Assembly (NCBI RefSeq): GCF_001522545.3
Contig: NC_031799.1
Span: 31,026,896 to 31,090,895, forward strand
Direction: 5' to 3'
Source: Parus major
Taxonomy: Eukaryota > Chordata > Aves > Passeriformes > Paridae
DNA: 64,000 nucleotides
Part shown: positions 37,969-49,810 of the stretch, in pieces
Layout of the letters: every line of letters starts with the position of its first letter
Position numbering within the stretch: the stretch's first letter is position 1
The notes under the pieces: model-generated
Database searches by the model: none
Seen by the model: only the letters and a program-made list of their open reading frames with translations
What the model was told of the DNA's origin: nothing
Program-made: the position numbers and the translations under genes

Positions 37969-39524
37969 ATGGAGAGACACATATTAAGAGTAATATGAGT
38001 TACTAATGTTTATTAGAGTGAACAGGGATTAGTAATTTAAATACAAGTGCTGTAGGTTTCAAGTACTGTGTTTCTTAAGTTTACTTTGAATTTTAACTGC
38101 ATCCATGATTTAATCAGCTCATTCAAACCCCTTGTTATTTTAGAAGTCCTAAAAATGCAAGACTTGTGTAACAAGATTATTTAAAATGTTTTTATTTACT
38201 TTTTTACTTTTTAATTTATTTTAATTTATTTTAGTTTATTAGTTAGAATTTATTAATAGATTAAGAGCATGGATAGACTTATAGATGAATCCAAGCCTGC
38301 CTTGTCCACATTTTACATTGGTTGTATCTGATCTAGCTCTAATCAAGATCCCAGTAGGCATGTTAGGATGATGCTGTGCCCAAACTAATATGCTTCCATG
38401 CCACTCTGGTGTGTAGCACTTTTTCATTGTTCTTCCATTAGGGTTGAAAGTATGCATTCTGTATCAAAATGTTAACACAGTACTTTGTGGGAGCTCACTT
38501 GTCTGATGATTTGGCAGACTATCTGAAAGAACTGAAAAATGAATATAAATACTTCACAAAGGGATCTAAGGATAAGTGGACTTGTGAAGGACTATGCAGA
38601 AAAGCAAGCATTTGGTGAATTTCAAGTCTTTTTGTAGCTAATTTTGGGTTTCTGAAACAAAAGAGCTAATACATCTTGTAGAAAGCTCTACCAGTGCTCT
38701 TTGCGAAAATACTTTGTTTAGTCATATGCTGACTAGAGACCATGTGCAGACCATGATAGGGAAATCAGTGTATTATGAGTATGCATTTACTTTGATTTGA
38801 AAAACCATTAAACCATTAGAAATTCTCTTGGATGGGTGAAATTCATATGGATGCTTCTTTCTGCAATGATGATAAATTCAAATTATGCTTGATTAATGTC
38901 CTCAGCTTGTGTTCCACAAGTCCAGGAGATGTCAAAACATCAAATAAAGGTGGATATTTCCCAAATGAGTATTTTGTTTACTGGCCACATATAACCTAAG
39001 GAAAATTTTCTGTTCACACATCAGCAAAATATCCAGTGTTGAAGAACATGTAGTCAGGGATTAATAGGCTGTATACAAGCTCTAAAGAGAATGTTTTCTC
39101 AGTGTTTCAAGTTGGATTTACAGACAGATAAGAGGAGAAGATTTCATCTGAGCAATAAATTGGCTGGGCACAGAGGTATTCTGACCAAAATAAATATATT
39201 ATGTTCTTGTAGCAGGATATGAGATCCTTTGGGAGACAATGTGATTTGTATTTCTATCAATTATTCAGAGAACAGTATTTTGGTAAGAAAATTAAGGCTC
39301 ATACTGATAAAGAGACAGCTCAGACTTTTCATAGTATTTACAGTTTCCATTCAAATACACAAAACTACTTTTATAGAACAAGGAGATTTTATAAGAAGAC
39401 AAAATAGATCTGGTTTTCTGGTTGCAGCAGAATGCAACGCATTAATAGACCAGATAGTATTTTGCATGTTTCTAGTTTCTGTATTGATAAGCTAAAAAAG
39501 CTTTCAAAATTAATTGCTGGTTGC

Positions 39525-40490
39525 CTGTGAGAAGAGACTAACCCTCACCTGGCTACACCCTCTTTTCAGAAAGTTGTAGAGAGTGATAAGGTCACCCTAG
39601 AGTCTCCTCCAGGTTAAAGAACCCCAGCTCCCTCAGCTGCTCCTCACAGGACTTGAGCTCCAGAACCCTTCACCAGCCTTGTTGACTTTCTCTCCAGCAC
39701 CTTGACGTTCTTTCTAAATTGAGAGCCCAACAACTGGACACAGGATTGGAGGAGTGGCCTCACCAGTGCCAGGTACAGGGGGACAGCCCCTGCTCTGCTC
39801 CTGCTGGTCACACCATTGCCATTGGTACAGTCACTGTCACCAGTACCCCAGGTCCTTTTCTGCTGGGCCACTTTTCAGTCACTCTGCCCCTAGACTGTGG
39901 CACTGCCTGGGGCTGCTGTGGGCAAAGTACCACAGCACTGGGCCTTGTTGAATGTCATGGCATTGGTTTTGGCCCATCTCTCCAGCCTGTCCAGCTCCCT
40001 CTGCAGAGTCTTCCCACCCTACAGCAGAACAACACTTCTGCCCAGCTTGGTGTCATTTGCAAATTTGCTAATAGTAGACTCAATCCCCTCATCCAGATCA
40101 TCAATAACGATATTAAACAGGACCGGGCCCACCACAGATCCCTGGGGGACACCACTAGTGAGCAGCCCCCAGCTGGGTGCAGCACCATTCACCACTCTCT
40201 GGTCCTGCCCTCCAGCCAGTTCTGAACCCAGGGAAGGGTGCGCCTGTCCAGCCATGGGCTGACAGCTTTTACAGGAGACTGCTGTGGGAGATGGTGAAGG
40301 CCTTGCTGAAGTCCTGGCAGAATGAGCCTTCTCCTCATCCACCAGGCAGGTCAGCTGGTCATAAAAGAACAGGTTGGTAAGGCAAGACCTGCCTTTCCTA
40401 AACCCATTCTGGCTGTGTCTGATCCCTTGGTTGCCCTGTATGTTCCATGTGATCTCTCTTAAGATGATGCCTCCTTGACAGGCACTGAGA
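39525..40490 (-). mobile_element. CR1 LINE, 3' half of ORF2 and 3' UTR, antisense
   Basis: The best-preserved CR1 of the window. The minus strand encodes an RT block readable as [20 protein letters not shown] followed by [18 protein letters not shown]; the usual catalytic ADD-type motif is changed to AND here. Below it the plus strand carries the standard antisense CR1 tail (CTCCCTCAGCTGCTCCTCAC, then CTCACCAGTGCCAGGTACAG). The element is 5' truncated near 40490 and its terminal repeats at about 39525 are eroded. The altered RT motif and stops make it inactive. Confidence 0.85.
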
Positions 40491-43400
40491 CCTGGCTGAC
40501 AGGCATGTGTCTATCCTGTTTGTCTCTCTATCACATGCCCTTGTATCTGTCCAAGATTTATGACATGTTCACTTTATTTAACCAAGCATTTAAAGTAATT
40601 TCTCATATTTCATTATATTCTTAAAGCTTTATTAAGAATAATAATTCTTAGTAAAGAATATTCTTAGTACACTTGGGGGACAAGAAATAGTTAAGCCTTA
40701 AGCAGAGCAGTCACATTATTCTTATCAGTTCAAGGAAGTCAAAAATGAAGCATGTGGCAAGGAGGCAACAGACTCTACTTTGCTGTCCAAAACTTTGACT
40801 TTTCAAATCAGAGCAGTCAGTGCCTGGAGGTCAGAAAAGACTTTATAAAAAAAGGAAAAAGTTGGCTGATAGCAATCAGTGAGTTGCTCCCCATACCACC
40901 ATGCATAATATGCATTTACAAACACTTGTCACAGGGATGTTTTTTCTTTCAAATCTCCTCTCACCAAATGCCTTGTTTTCTTCCATGCTGCAGCAATTCA
41001 CCCTCTGGCAGTGGGAGTGGTTGTGCAGTGAACAGGAATGCAGGACAATCCCAAGACTGCTTCATGAGCTGCAGATAGCCATTAATTCTATTATGTAAGA
41101 ATATGGTGGTATTTCTTCATCTTTTCAACAATCATGGAACCTCCTACCCTGTTGAGTCAATTTACTTTTGTTAGATGTGGGCAATGTGTCTTTTATGAAC
41201 AGGTAAAGTCCAAGAGTATTTCCTTGTCCTGGAGGTCATAAAATTGTAAGAACAGCTGTGCTTTACATGTTCCACAAATATGTTCCTGCATAATACCTGA
41301 AATGTGTGTGTGCTCCTAACACCTTGTAAAAAATAGTGAGTCCTAGCTTGATCTGACTTCCATTCCTTGCAATGACATCTATGGGAAATCTTGGGTTTTA
41401 AATATGATTTTTGCATAATCATATTCACAAATAAATATGTAGGCTAAACATAAGTAGAAATATAACAGAGCTGAAAAATAAATTTTGTGGCTGTTCGTGG
41501 CACCAGCACTGTTTGAAAGACAGTTTGCTGACAGTCTGAAATCAGCTGACATGGAGAAATAGTTCCCGAATGCCAAATGGAGGTGTCCCAAACCCCTCAC
41601 ACCCTTGGGAAACTCGTGAGATTTTCTCATTGGCTTTTTAACTGGGTCTTGAATATCCACTGACTTCTATATTGAATATAGAATATGCAACCACTGCTAA
41701 AGGACCAGGTAGGGTTTTAGGCAGCTAATAAATGCTCCCCTAGTAATAACAACAACCATCTAGCAATTCTTTCATTTATTAATATTGTAAAGGCATCTTT
41801 GAAGTACTAGCTCAGAGAAATGTTAGATTGCTTAGGCCTCAAAAAACCATATTTTTGCAGACACTTATACCTATATGGAGACACACTGAAGAGGAGAGTA
41901 TATATGGAGATTGAAAGAGAAAAAAATAAAAACTTTGGGGTTTGATACTGTTTACAGACTAATGCATGTGGGCGATGTCTTACTGTAAACACAGATGGCT
42001 GTGAACCACACTAGGTCATGCTGAGAAGCCAAGCATGTATTTTCAGGCTTTCTATTCCCCACTGAAGCAATGATTACTCAGCAGAAGGGCATATATTTGT
42101 AGTCCTTAAAATAAAATCTTTTTGATTAGGCAATCTTGAATTAAAATAAATTATAAATCCAGCAAGTTGAAGCTTAAGAATGATGTGTCTGATCATGTTT
42201 TCTTTACTGATTGCAAATAAAGCCTGCAGATTTAGGTTCTGAAATTTTCTTATAAATAGAATGGGGATATTCCTATGGAACAGGAAATGCAATGTCATGT
42301 CTCAAGTATCCGCAAGATTTTATGCCTGCTTGAGCCAGTATGCAAGGTAGTCCACAATGGAAGACAAGGTAGAGCACTGTGATGCAGCCACATTAAAAGG
42401 CAGATGGATAGAAAGGACAAGACAGAAGACAGGGACTAGTATGGAGCTTGAGTAACTAGTTCTACTGCCTGTCCAGATACATACTGACTGGATGACCTTA
42501 TGCTGGCTGCCCAGGCTTTCCTGACACAGTACTATAACATGGAATAAAAAGACTAGCTTGCATAAGCAGGGTGTCATTACCTGTGACTGTGATACTGTCA
42601 CAGGTATTTGCATAACCACGTAAGACTATATAATTACCCAGAATATATATACACTACCTTCCAATAATAGGTCAGTGTACAGATAGCACAACCTCCAAAG
42701 GTCAATGGGCTTATCTCCAGATTAGTCTCAGTTTATAACTACATATTCCTCTCACTGGGAGCTGTGGGAGGTGAAGAGACCACAGAGACTCTTGTTCTAC
42801 TGACAGTTTTTCCCTGGGTCAGTCAAACCATAGCTGCAGCCTTACTAGCTAATAATAACCAAATGTCTCCTAGAGAGCCACAGTAGTACTTGAACCTATG
42901 TTTAAATTAACTTAAAATGTGTGGCTTTAAGTTTATGTTTCTGGTATGGGGACACCATAAACACCTACAATAGCTGAGATGACACCAATTAATTTACTTG
43001 TACTGGCTACAAAAAGAAGATGCTATCATATGAGGTTTGTGCAGCATGAAGTTATTTTTTCCATAATGGAAAACACAGGAAAGTGCAGGGAAGCAGTTGA
43101 CCAAACAGTGGTGGTTTATTTATTCCTTTCCCTCACATTTCTGGGCTGGTCCCTGGCTCAGAGGAAGATGTGGAGAGCATCATCAGTTAAGAAGTCTTGT
43201 ATGACAGAGAGCCAGGCATGGCCAGCTGCTGTCCAGAGGGCACATTGCCACAGGGAATGTGGGCAGCAGACATCGTGGAAGCCACAGAAGTGACAGTACA
43301 GATGCAGCCAGGGAGAAGAGTATTTTGAGGACCAAATCCGAGTCATTCTTTGAGGTCACAAATCATATGTAACCATGCTCCTGTTCATACTGCTTATCTC

Positions 43401-44889
43401 AGAGATTCTAGTTCTATCTAGTTATGTACAGTAACTCTCAAATAATTCAATCAGTTGAAATTGTCCATTTAACTGGATGCAGATTTATTAGCTCAACAAT
43501 AAGAGATAGTTATTAATTTTTATTAGTTGTAGAAAATCTTATTATTTGAAGCATTACATAAGTCTCCAAATTACCATGGGTAAGAAGAAATTGAAGCAAC
43601 TTTTCAACACACTATTTAATATTCAAATTTTGCTGTAACGTCTACAAAGCTTACCTGCATTATCAGTGAAAAGACGGGCACAGACAATGCCCTCCTTCAA
43701 TTCTTTGCCTAATTAGGCTTCCCTTGAGGCCTAACAGTGATTGAAACTGCATTCCTCCTTCAAGTGCATTTCTCTTCTCTCCCTTTAGTTTACAATAGTG
43801 CTGCTCTGATCACACAGTAAGATGAGCTCCATGTTCCAGATGAAAAGAATGCAACAACAACAGCAACAAAACCCACAGGAATTAAAATCAGTTTTCAAAT
43901 GGTTCACATGGACTGCCATTTCAGGTTCCAGCTGTGCCATCTGGTCTCACAAAAGATCTGATTTCTTCCAAAAATGTCATGCAGGATAGCTTCCAGGGTA
44001 AAAATCAATTATAACAACTTCCATTTTTCCTTTGACCTAGTCTAAATATCTTCTGCTAGAAAGATGATTTTATTTTTCATTTGACATTCTTTATTTTAAC
44101 AGGCTTTAGGCAACACTTCCTCCTCTGCCTCCTAGAGTTCAATTTTTTTTCAACTTGAAATACTTTGTGCTTTTGAAGTAAATATAAAACAGTATTAAAG
44201 TTAGGCAGTTCAGATTTCAGCTACTGAATACTTTTTTCCTAGAAAAGAGTCATTGTTAGAAGTTAAAATAAAAAATGTAACCTTCATATCCATGTGAAAA
44301 ACTGCCATGCTGTCCCTATTTTAGAATGTCTAAATCTAGAACACATTTGCAATCAGTGACTAATCACTAATAATTATCATCACTGGCATTCAATAAATTT
44401 GTTTAGAGGAATAGCTTCCAGTTTCTGATTTCAATGTACCTCCCTGAATTATGCCTGCATGATGAAAAATGTGTGTGATTATTGCCAGTCATGTCACTAA
44501 CAGCTGGGCTTTATTTAGTAGATTAGAAGTTATTTTGTTGGAAATGGAGTGGGAAGCCTGTGTTGAAGGAGGTTACCATGTCTTTTTTGACAGAGGACAC
44601 CAAGCTTTGTTTTTGTACCACTCTAGAGGGGCAAATTAATTTACTTGGCAGCATGAACAGTCTATCTCTCTCACACAGCTGATATTTTAAATAATCAAGT
44701 GGGATGTAGCTTTCATGTCATACCATAAGAAGAAGTGAGACAACCTCTCTAGTAACTTTAACCACAGCAAGATATGAAGAGGATGATTGGCATGATGGAT
44801 TTAACACAGAATTCTAGAGAAAGCCACGGATGAAACAAAACACATTGCAAGCAGGACAAAATCACAAAGTGCTTCAGAACTCACTGTTA
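40491..44889. other. Gene-poor interval
   Basis: AT-rich sequence between a CR1 and an LTR, with no element or gene recognised. Frames up to 108 codons have no supporting signals. Confidence 0.5.
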
Positions 44890-45735
44890 TGCTTGTGGTT
44901 TAACCCCAGCTGGTAAATGAGCACCACAAAGCCTCTTGCTCATTCCCCCACTGTCACTGTCGGACACGAAATGATTCACACGGACATAGCTCGAAGTATG
45001 ATGAAAGAAGAAGAATGTTTATTCTGTCATTTCAGTATTTATAGATTTTTGACAACAGCTAGGGTTGGATAGTCAGGTTACTACCTTCCAAACCACACTG
45101 GCCGTGAGAGGCATCTATCAAAAGGGATATCTTTAATGGAATGTATAAACATCTATGTTTATATTTACTTTCCTGGGAAAGTGGCTAGAAATTATGATCA
45201 CAATATCAAAAGGCCTGATTCTCAGGGCGACACCCCACCAGCAGGGTAGGGAGAAGAATCAGAATGGTAAAAGCTAGAAAACTCATGGGTTGAGATAAAA
45301 ACAATTTAATCGGTAAAGCAAAAGCTTCATGTGCAAACAAAGCAAAACAAGAAATTCATTCACTACTTCCATGTTCAGTCAATGGGAAAGCAGGGCTGTG
45401 TTGTGCATATTGGTTACCTGGGGAGATAAACACCACCACTCCAAATGTCCTCCCACTTCCTGCTTCTTCCCCCCATTTTATATACTGGGCATGATACAAT
45501 ATGGTCAGGAATATCCACTTGGCCAGCTGGGATCAGCTGTCCTGGCTGTGTTGCTTCCCAGCTTCCCAGGCATCCCCAATCTTCTCACCAGCAGGAGAGT
45601 ATGAAAAGGGGAAAAGGCCTTGGGTCTCAGTATTAACAAAAACATCTCAACGTTGTTTCGGGCAAAAATCCAAAACTCAGCTCCATACTAGCCACTGTGA
45701 AGAACATTAACTCTACCCCAGCCCAAGTCAGTGCA
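44890..45735 (-). mobile_element. Older endogenous LTR, antisense, split by a younger LTR
   Basis: The left end is TGCTTGTGGTTTAACCCCAG and the right end CCCAGCCCAAGTCAGTGCA, the same family as at 26547. It is read as one LTR once the insert at 44952-45232 and one copy of CCCCAC are set aside. The host LTR is diverged and lacks internal sequence nearby. Confidence 0.75.
44952..45232 (-). mobile_element. Younger solo LTR (281 bp) nested in the older LTR
   Basis: Minus-strand reading: starts TGTCGCCCTGAG and ends GTCCGACAGTGACA, so it has TG...CA ends. It contains a TATA box (CTATAAATA) followed about 25 bases later by AATAAA, the compact layout of an alpha/beta-retrovirus-type LTR. It is flanked on both sides by the perfect 6-base duplication CCCCAC (44946-44951 and 45233-45238), proving insertion. 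No internal retroviral sequence remains, so it arose by LTR-LTR recombination. Confidence 0.9.
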
Positions 45736-45775
45736 TTCTTTAACCACAAGGTGTAAAAAATCACTCAGTGAGGGC

Positions 45776-45840
45776 TTTTTTTTTGTCCAATTTATGAAGA
45801 AAGGGAAAAAAAAACCCTAAAAAAACCCCCAAAAAACAGT
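45776..45840. repeat. T-run then A/C-rich tract after the LTR
   Basis: Nine Ts, 20 unique bases, then GGGAAAAAAAAACCCTAAAA-type sequence, about 40 bases past the right end of the LTR at 45735. Confidence 0.75.
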
Positions 45841-46447
45841 CACCATGAAAAAACATATCCTTTCAGTTCCATGCAATGACACTGAAACTTTCAGGAATGC
45901 AGATCTATTTGGAATCACCATCCATAGCTGAGATTTTTCTGCCTCTGATTGTCTGGATGCTAAAACACTGAAAAGACTTACTTACAGGGCAGTTGTTAAT
46001 AATCAGGATCAGAAGTCATAAGCTCTCAGCAGAACATGCTATGATGGAGATTTTTGTTCACTCCATGAACATTTCACTCTTTGCAGGAGCCACCTTCAAT
46101 CAAAAAGTTTTTACAAAAACCTTACAATTTTAGGGTTACTTTTTGTGCCAGCCAGTATACTGTAGAATGTTATTTGGCTATTGCTAGCATTACAATCCAT
46201 GTTTGCCTTGACTTTTCAGAAGATGATTTTTCCCCAAGCCTTCTGATTTTATACACTGTTTACTAATGATACAGAAAGCACTTTTCTTGTGGACAGCACT
46301 GCTTATTGGTAACTTGTCTCCATTTATAGTTTTTGGATGCTATATAGAGTGAAACACTCCATTACATCTATTCAGCTACTCAAGACAAATCAGATTTGCT
46401 GGTCTGGATATAAGAATTAATATAACTTAATATTCCTTAATAGAGGG

Positions 46448-46804
46448 TATGGCGGCTAATTTCTGACAGTGCCTGTACATATTACAGGCTGCAGAGCTTC
46501 TCAGGCTGGTCCTGAGAAAGTAGTCTGGGAAAGAATTAAAACAATCCTCAGGGACACAAAACAACCTTGCAGGTGTTGTTATGTGTTCCTTGTTTTCCTT
46601 GCAGGAGAAAGTCAGGGGGGTGGTGTACCCCACTGACGAATGATGGTAATGTAGCAGTTTACTAACCAATAAGAGTTTCCTTTCTGTACTTTCCACGTAT
46701 CTGTCTATAAAGCAGGCCTGCAAGGAATAAACTAAAGGATCCTCTTGTTCTGACTCCCTGAGAGTCTGTGTCGTTCCTTCCAGCCGTTCCCAATCGGAAC
46801 GACA
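46448..46804 (+). mobile_element. 5' LTR of a provirus-like element
   Basis: The right end is firm. CAATCGGAACGACA is followed by two bases and a primer binding site. Upstream are a TATA box (GTCTATAAAGC) and AATAAA (GCAAGGAATAAACT) 15 bases later, giving a very short R. The left end is inferred from AGAGGG at 46442-46447, repeated after the right LTR at 47835-47840. This would make the first bases TA rather than TG, so the start is uncertain. A stem of TGTCGTTCC and GGAACGACA forms a hairpin in U5. Confidence 0.65.
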
Positions 46805-46806
46805 TA

Positions 46807-46824
46807 TGGTGACCTCCGACGTGG
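46807..46824 (+). promoter_or_regulatory. Retroviral primer binding site, tRNA-Trp type
   Basis: TGGTGACCTCCGACGTGG follows the LTR after two bases. It closely matches the tRNA-Trp 3' complement used by avian alpharetroviruses and related endogenous elements, with small differences. A second partial copy (TGGTGACCCCGCG) occurs at 46834, possibly a duplication in the leader. Confidence 0.75.
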
Positions 46825-46938
46825 TCAAGCATCTGGTGACCCCGCGTAATAGTGAACCAGCCCTTGAGGTCTGGTAACTCGACGAGAAGTGCAGCCGACC
46901 CCCAAGGTCAGAAAGCAACCGACGTGACGTATGACGTA

Positions 46939-47669
46939 NNNNNNNNNNNNNNNNNNNNNNNNNNNNNNNNNNNNNNNNNNNNNNNNNNNNNNNNNNNNNN
47001 NNNNNNNNNNNNNNNNNNNNNNNNNNNNNNNNNNNNNNNNNNNNNNNNNNNNNNNNNNNNNNNNNNNNNNNNNNNNNNNNNNNNNNNNNNNNNNNNNNNN
47101 NNNNNNNNNNNNNNNNNNNNNNNNNNNNNNNNNNNNNNNNNNNNNNNNNNNNNNNNNNNNNNNNNNNNNNNNNNNNNNNNNNNNNNNNNNNNNNNNNNNN
47201 NNNNNNNNNNNNNNNNNNNNNNNNNNNNNNNNNNNNNNNNNNNNNNNNNNNNNNNNNNNNNNNNNNNNNNNNNNNNNNNNNNNNNNNNNNNNNNNNNNNN
47301 NNNNNNNNNNNNNNNNNNNNNNNNNNNNNNNNNNNNNNNNNNNNNNNNNNNNNNNNNNNNNNNNNNNNNNNNNNNNNNNNNNNNNNNNNNNNNNNNNNNN
47401 NNNNNNNNNNNNNNNNNNNNNNNNNNNNNNNNNNNNNNNNNNNNNNNNNNNNNNNNNNNNNNNNNNNNNNNNNNNNNNNNNNNNNNNNNNNNNNNNNNNN
47501 NNNNNNNNNNNNNNNNNNNNNNNNNNNNNNNNNNNNNNNNNNNNNNNNNNNNNNNNNNNNNNNNNNNNNNNNNNNNNNNNNNNNNNNNNNNNNNNNNNNN
47601 NNNNNNNNNNNNNNNNNNNNNNNNNNNNNNNNNNNNNNNNNNNNNNNNNNNNNNNNNNNNNNNNNNNNN
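46939..47669. other. Assembly gap inside the provirus-like element
   Basis: The 731 undetermined bases replace the internal region of the element. Open frames running through here are artefacts of the N run. The true length of the missing piece, possibly several kilobases of gag-pol-env, cannot be known from the window. Confidence 0.99.
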
Positions 47670-47739
47670 CCCTTCGCGGCACGACCCATTGCGGCGGCGG
47701 GGAAACCAAGCCCTCTCGTCAGCCCCCCCTGCGCCCGGC
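47670..47739. other. GC-rich sequence of unknown origin between gap and R-U5
   Basis: CpG-dense and unlike both the host surroundings and the 5' U3. It could be gag-like internal sequence or a misplaced read. No coding call is possible in so short a piece. Confidence 0.5.
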
Positions 47740-47834
47740 GCGCAGGCCTGCAAGGAATAAACTAAAGGATCCTCTTGTTCTGACTCCCTGAGAGTCTATG
47801 TCGTTCCTTCCAGCCGTCCCCAATCGGAACGACA
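47740..47834 (+). mobile_element. Partial 3' LTR (R-U5 only) of the provirus-like element
   Basis: From GCAGGCCTGCAAGGAATAAA to CAATCGGAACGACA this repeats the end of the 5' LTR with few differences (AGAGTCTA for AGAGTCTG, CCGTCCCC for CCGTTCCC). To its left, where U3 and the TATA box should be, there is an unrelated GC-rich 70-base stretch running into the gap. Either U3 was lost or the assembly joined the wrong pieces at the shared GCAGGCCTGCAAGG. Confidence 0.75.
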
Positions 47835-47840
47835 AGAGGG

Positions 47841-49628
47841 ACGTAAGGGACAAACACCATGAGCAGTGCAGCACAAGAAACAGCCTAAGAGGCTCAAAAT
47901 ACCTTCCTCTGGATGTCTCTTCAGGACCCAAGGCAATATATCTTTGTAAAGGCAAACTGGCTTGCCTACATGTTGATAGCTAGGAAGCCTCTCACTGACC
48001 TAACCAGAGAGCCTAACAGCTTCAGTGGAGCTAAACAAAAATTATAACTATACACAAAAGATGCCCTTACCTTCTTCCAGACAGCTTTGTTACCTAAACA
48101 ATGGTATATTACTTTATCTCTCCCTGCTCAGGATGCCTCAATGGTTGACACATAAGAAAAAAAAAACCACAGCATTGATTCACTTCAAAACAACTTCACT
48201 ATAAGAGCATCAGGCACAAAGCAAGAAACAAAAGTGGTCCCCTGCAAAGCAAAATGAAAAATTTACACACAATTTATGCCAGATGCAGATGCTTGTGACC
48301 AAAACACTGTGCAGAATGTACTCTGTTCACTGACTCTTGGCGGGAGGAGAACAAATGTACATAGACAGACTCTGGCACGCATCCTGGCAAAATTGAACAT
48401 TCGTTACTACTATTCTCAAGAAATGGCAACAGCCAATTTTCAGCAAGGAGGTTGTATCATCACTTGGTGTAATAGAAAGCCCTTTAAACTGCACAAAAAA
48501 TTTTGCTAGGGGTAATCTATGGAGATGGTACAAAGGGTACGATGGGGACAAGACCCTCAGGTGCCGTCAAGAACAATCATCATCATGCTTGAATAGGGTT
48601 GGAATATGGAGGAACTCTTCAGTAGGACATGACTGCTGGCACTGTGGGCAGAACACAGTGTCACAGCTGTCTACTCAATAAACATGCACTATAGTCCTGT
48701 CCTCTTTTCTCTATTTGTTCTGCGTACAGGCCAAAATGGAGTCCTTGGACATGACTAAGGGTCTTAGTGGAAAAAAAGTTAATTATGAAAAAAATAAAAA
48801 AAGAAGAAATAATAGTTTATTCCCAAATAAGATGAGGAAAATATTCTAAAGATCAACAGAGAGTTCTATATTTAGATTTGAAAGTCAGAAAAACAATAAC
48901 TATAATATAGTCTGTAGACTATGTCTATCTCTTTGAGTGGACACCTTAACCATAAAAGAGGTGGTGTTACAATGCTTTTGGACTGGAGAGAATATATCTG
49001 TTAATTCACCCTCTTCTTACTTAAAAAGGCTGCAAACATTCCAAACAGTCATTTGGAATTGTTTCAAGCCAGTCTCTGTTCAGAACCATTTATTTCCTTT
49101 TATTGCATTCATTTTTTTTAACTATGTCAAAGTGTACAGATTCATATCTGGTGACTATAGCATAAAGCAAGCATATAAATTACCTAGCTGGTGCATTGAA
49201 ATACCTTTCTGAAGTCAAAGACAGAAGGATATTATCTACTAAATTTATAGGCAGCTAAAATTTCAAGGCAGATTAGTTGAAATTAGTTCATTTTTTTAGG
49301 TTTTGTGACTAAACTATAACAGTTCAAAACAGGGTATTTTTTAGATAGATAAAGTCTTCTGTACTTCCAAGACAATGAAATTTACACTGATATCAAATGC
49401 GTCTTGCTTTTCTTTGAAAGATACACTTTCCCAGCGAAGTATTGACTATTTCTGCAATCACTCCTCCGAATCTGAAATTAAACACCTCTAAACCAGAAAT
49501 TAAACACTCCAGTAATGAATTATAGATTTGTGTGAGAAGACTTCTTTCAAAGGAAAGTTCAAAATTGGAGGGGACAGTTATAATTATGCAAATGAAAGAT
49601 TTGCAAATTAAAGATTGTTACTTAGTCT
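47841..49628. other. Intergenic sequence and possible 3' UTR
   Basis: The upper part down to about 49091 could be the 3' UTR of the exon at 49629-49810 (minus-strand AATAAA complement in CCATTTATTTCC). The rest shows nothing. Confidence 0.4.
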
Positions 49629-49810
49629 TCAGTCAAAGGGAGAAGATGGATCCAGTAAGATATCTTGCAGAAGCTCAGCTGTAGTCCTGCTTGATGTCCC
49701 ATAAAATCTCTTTATACTTTGACTAGGAAATTCTTCAGCTAGAAGGGAAAAAGTGCCTGGAAGAAGTTTATAGTTCCTTACGTCTTGTGCAAGCACACTG
49801 GTAGCTGACA
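49629..49810 (-). CDS. Candidate terminal coding exon of an unidentified minus-strand gene
   Basis: On the minus strand a good acceptor (TTAGCCTTTTTCCAG) at 49810 opens 59 codons to a TGA at 49629-49631. The peptide begins SATSVLAQDVRNYKLLPG and ends TTAELLQDILLDPSSPFD. It is mixed polar/hydrophobic and looks like a real C-terminus. Entry is in phase 1, matched by the exit of 53749-53803, where the joined codon is Val. A possible AATAAA on the minus strand near 49091 would give a 3' UTR of about 540 bases. I do not recognise the protein. Confidence 0.38.

Noticed and set aside
38239..38457. 72-codon minus-strand frame
   Set aside because: It reads somewhat protein-like but has no splice sites, start context or recognisable domain.
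46427..47791. Five frames of 281-420 codons around 47 kb
   Set aside because: They run through the 731 Ns and consist mostly of unknown residues.
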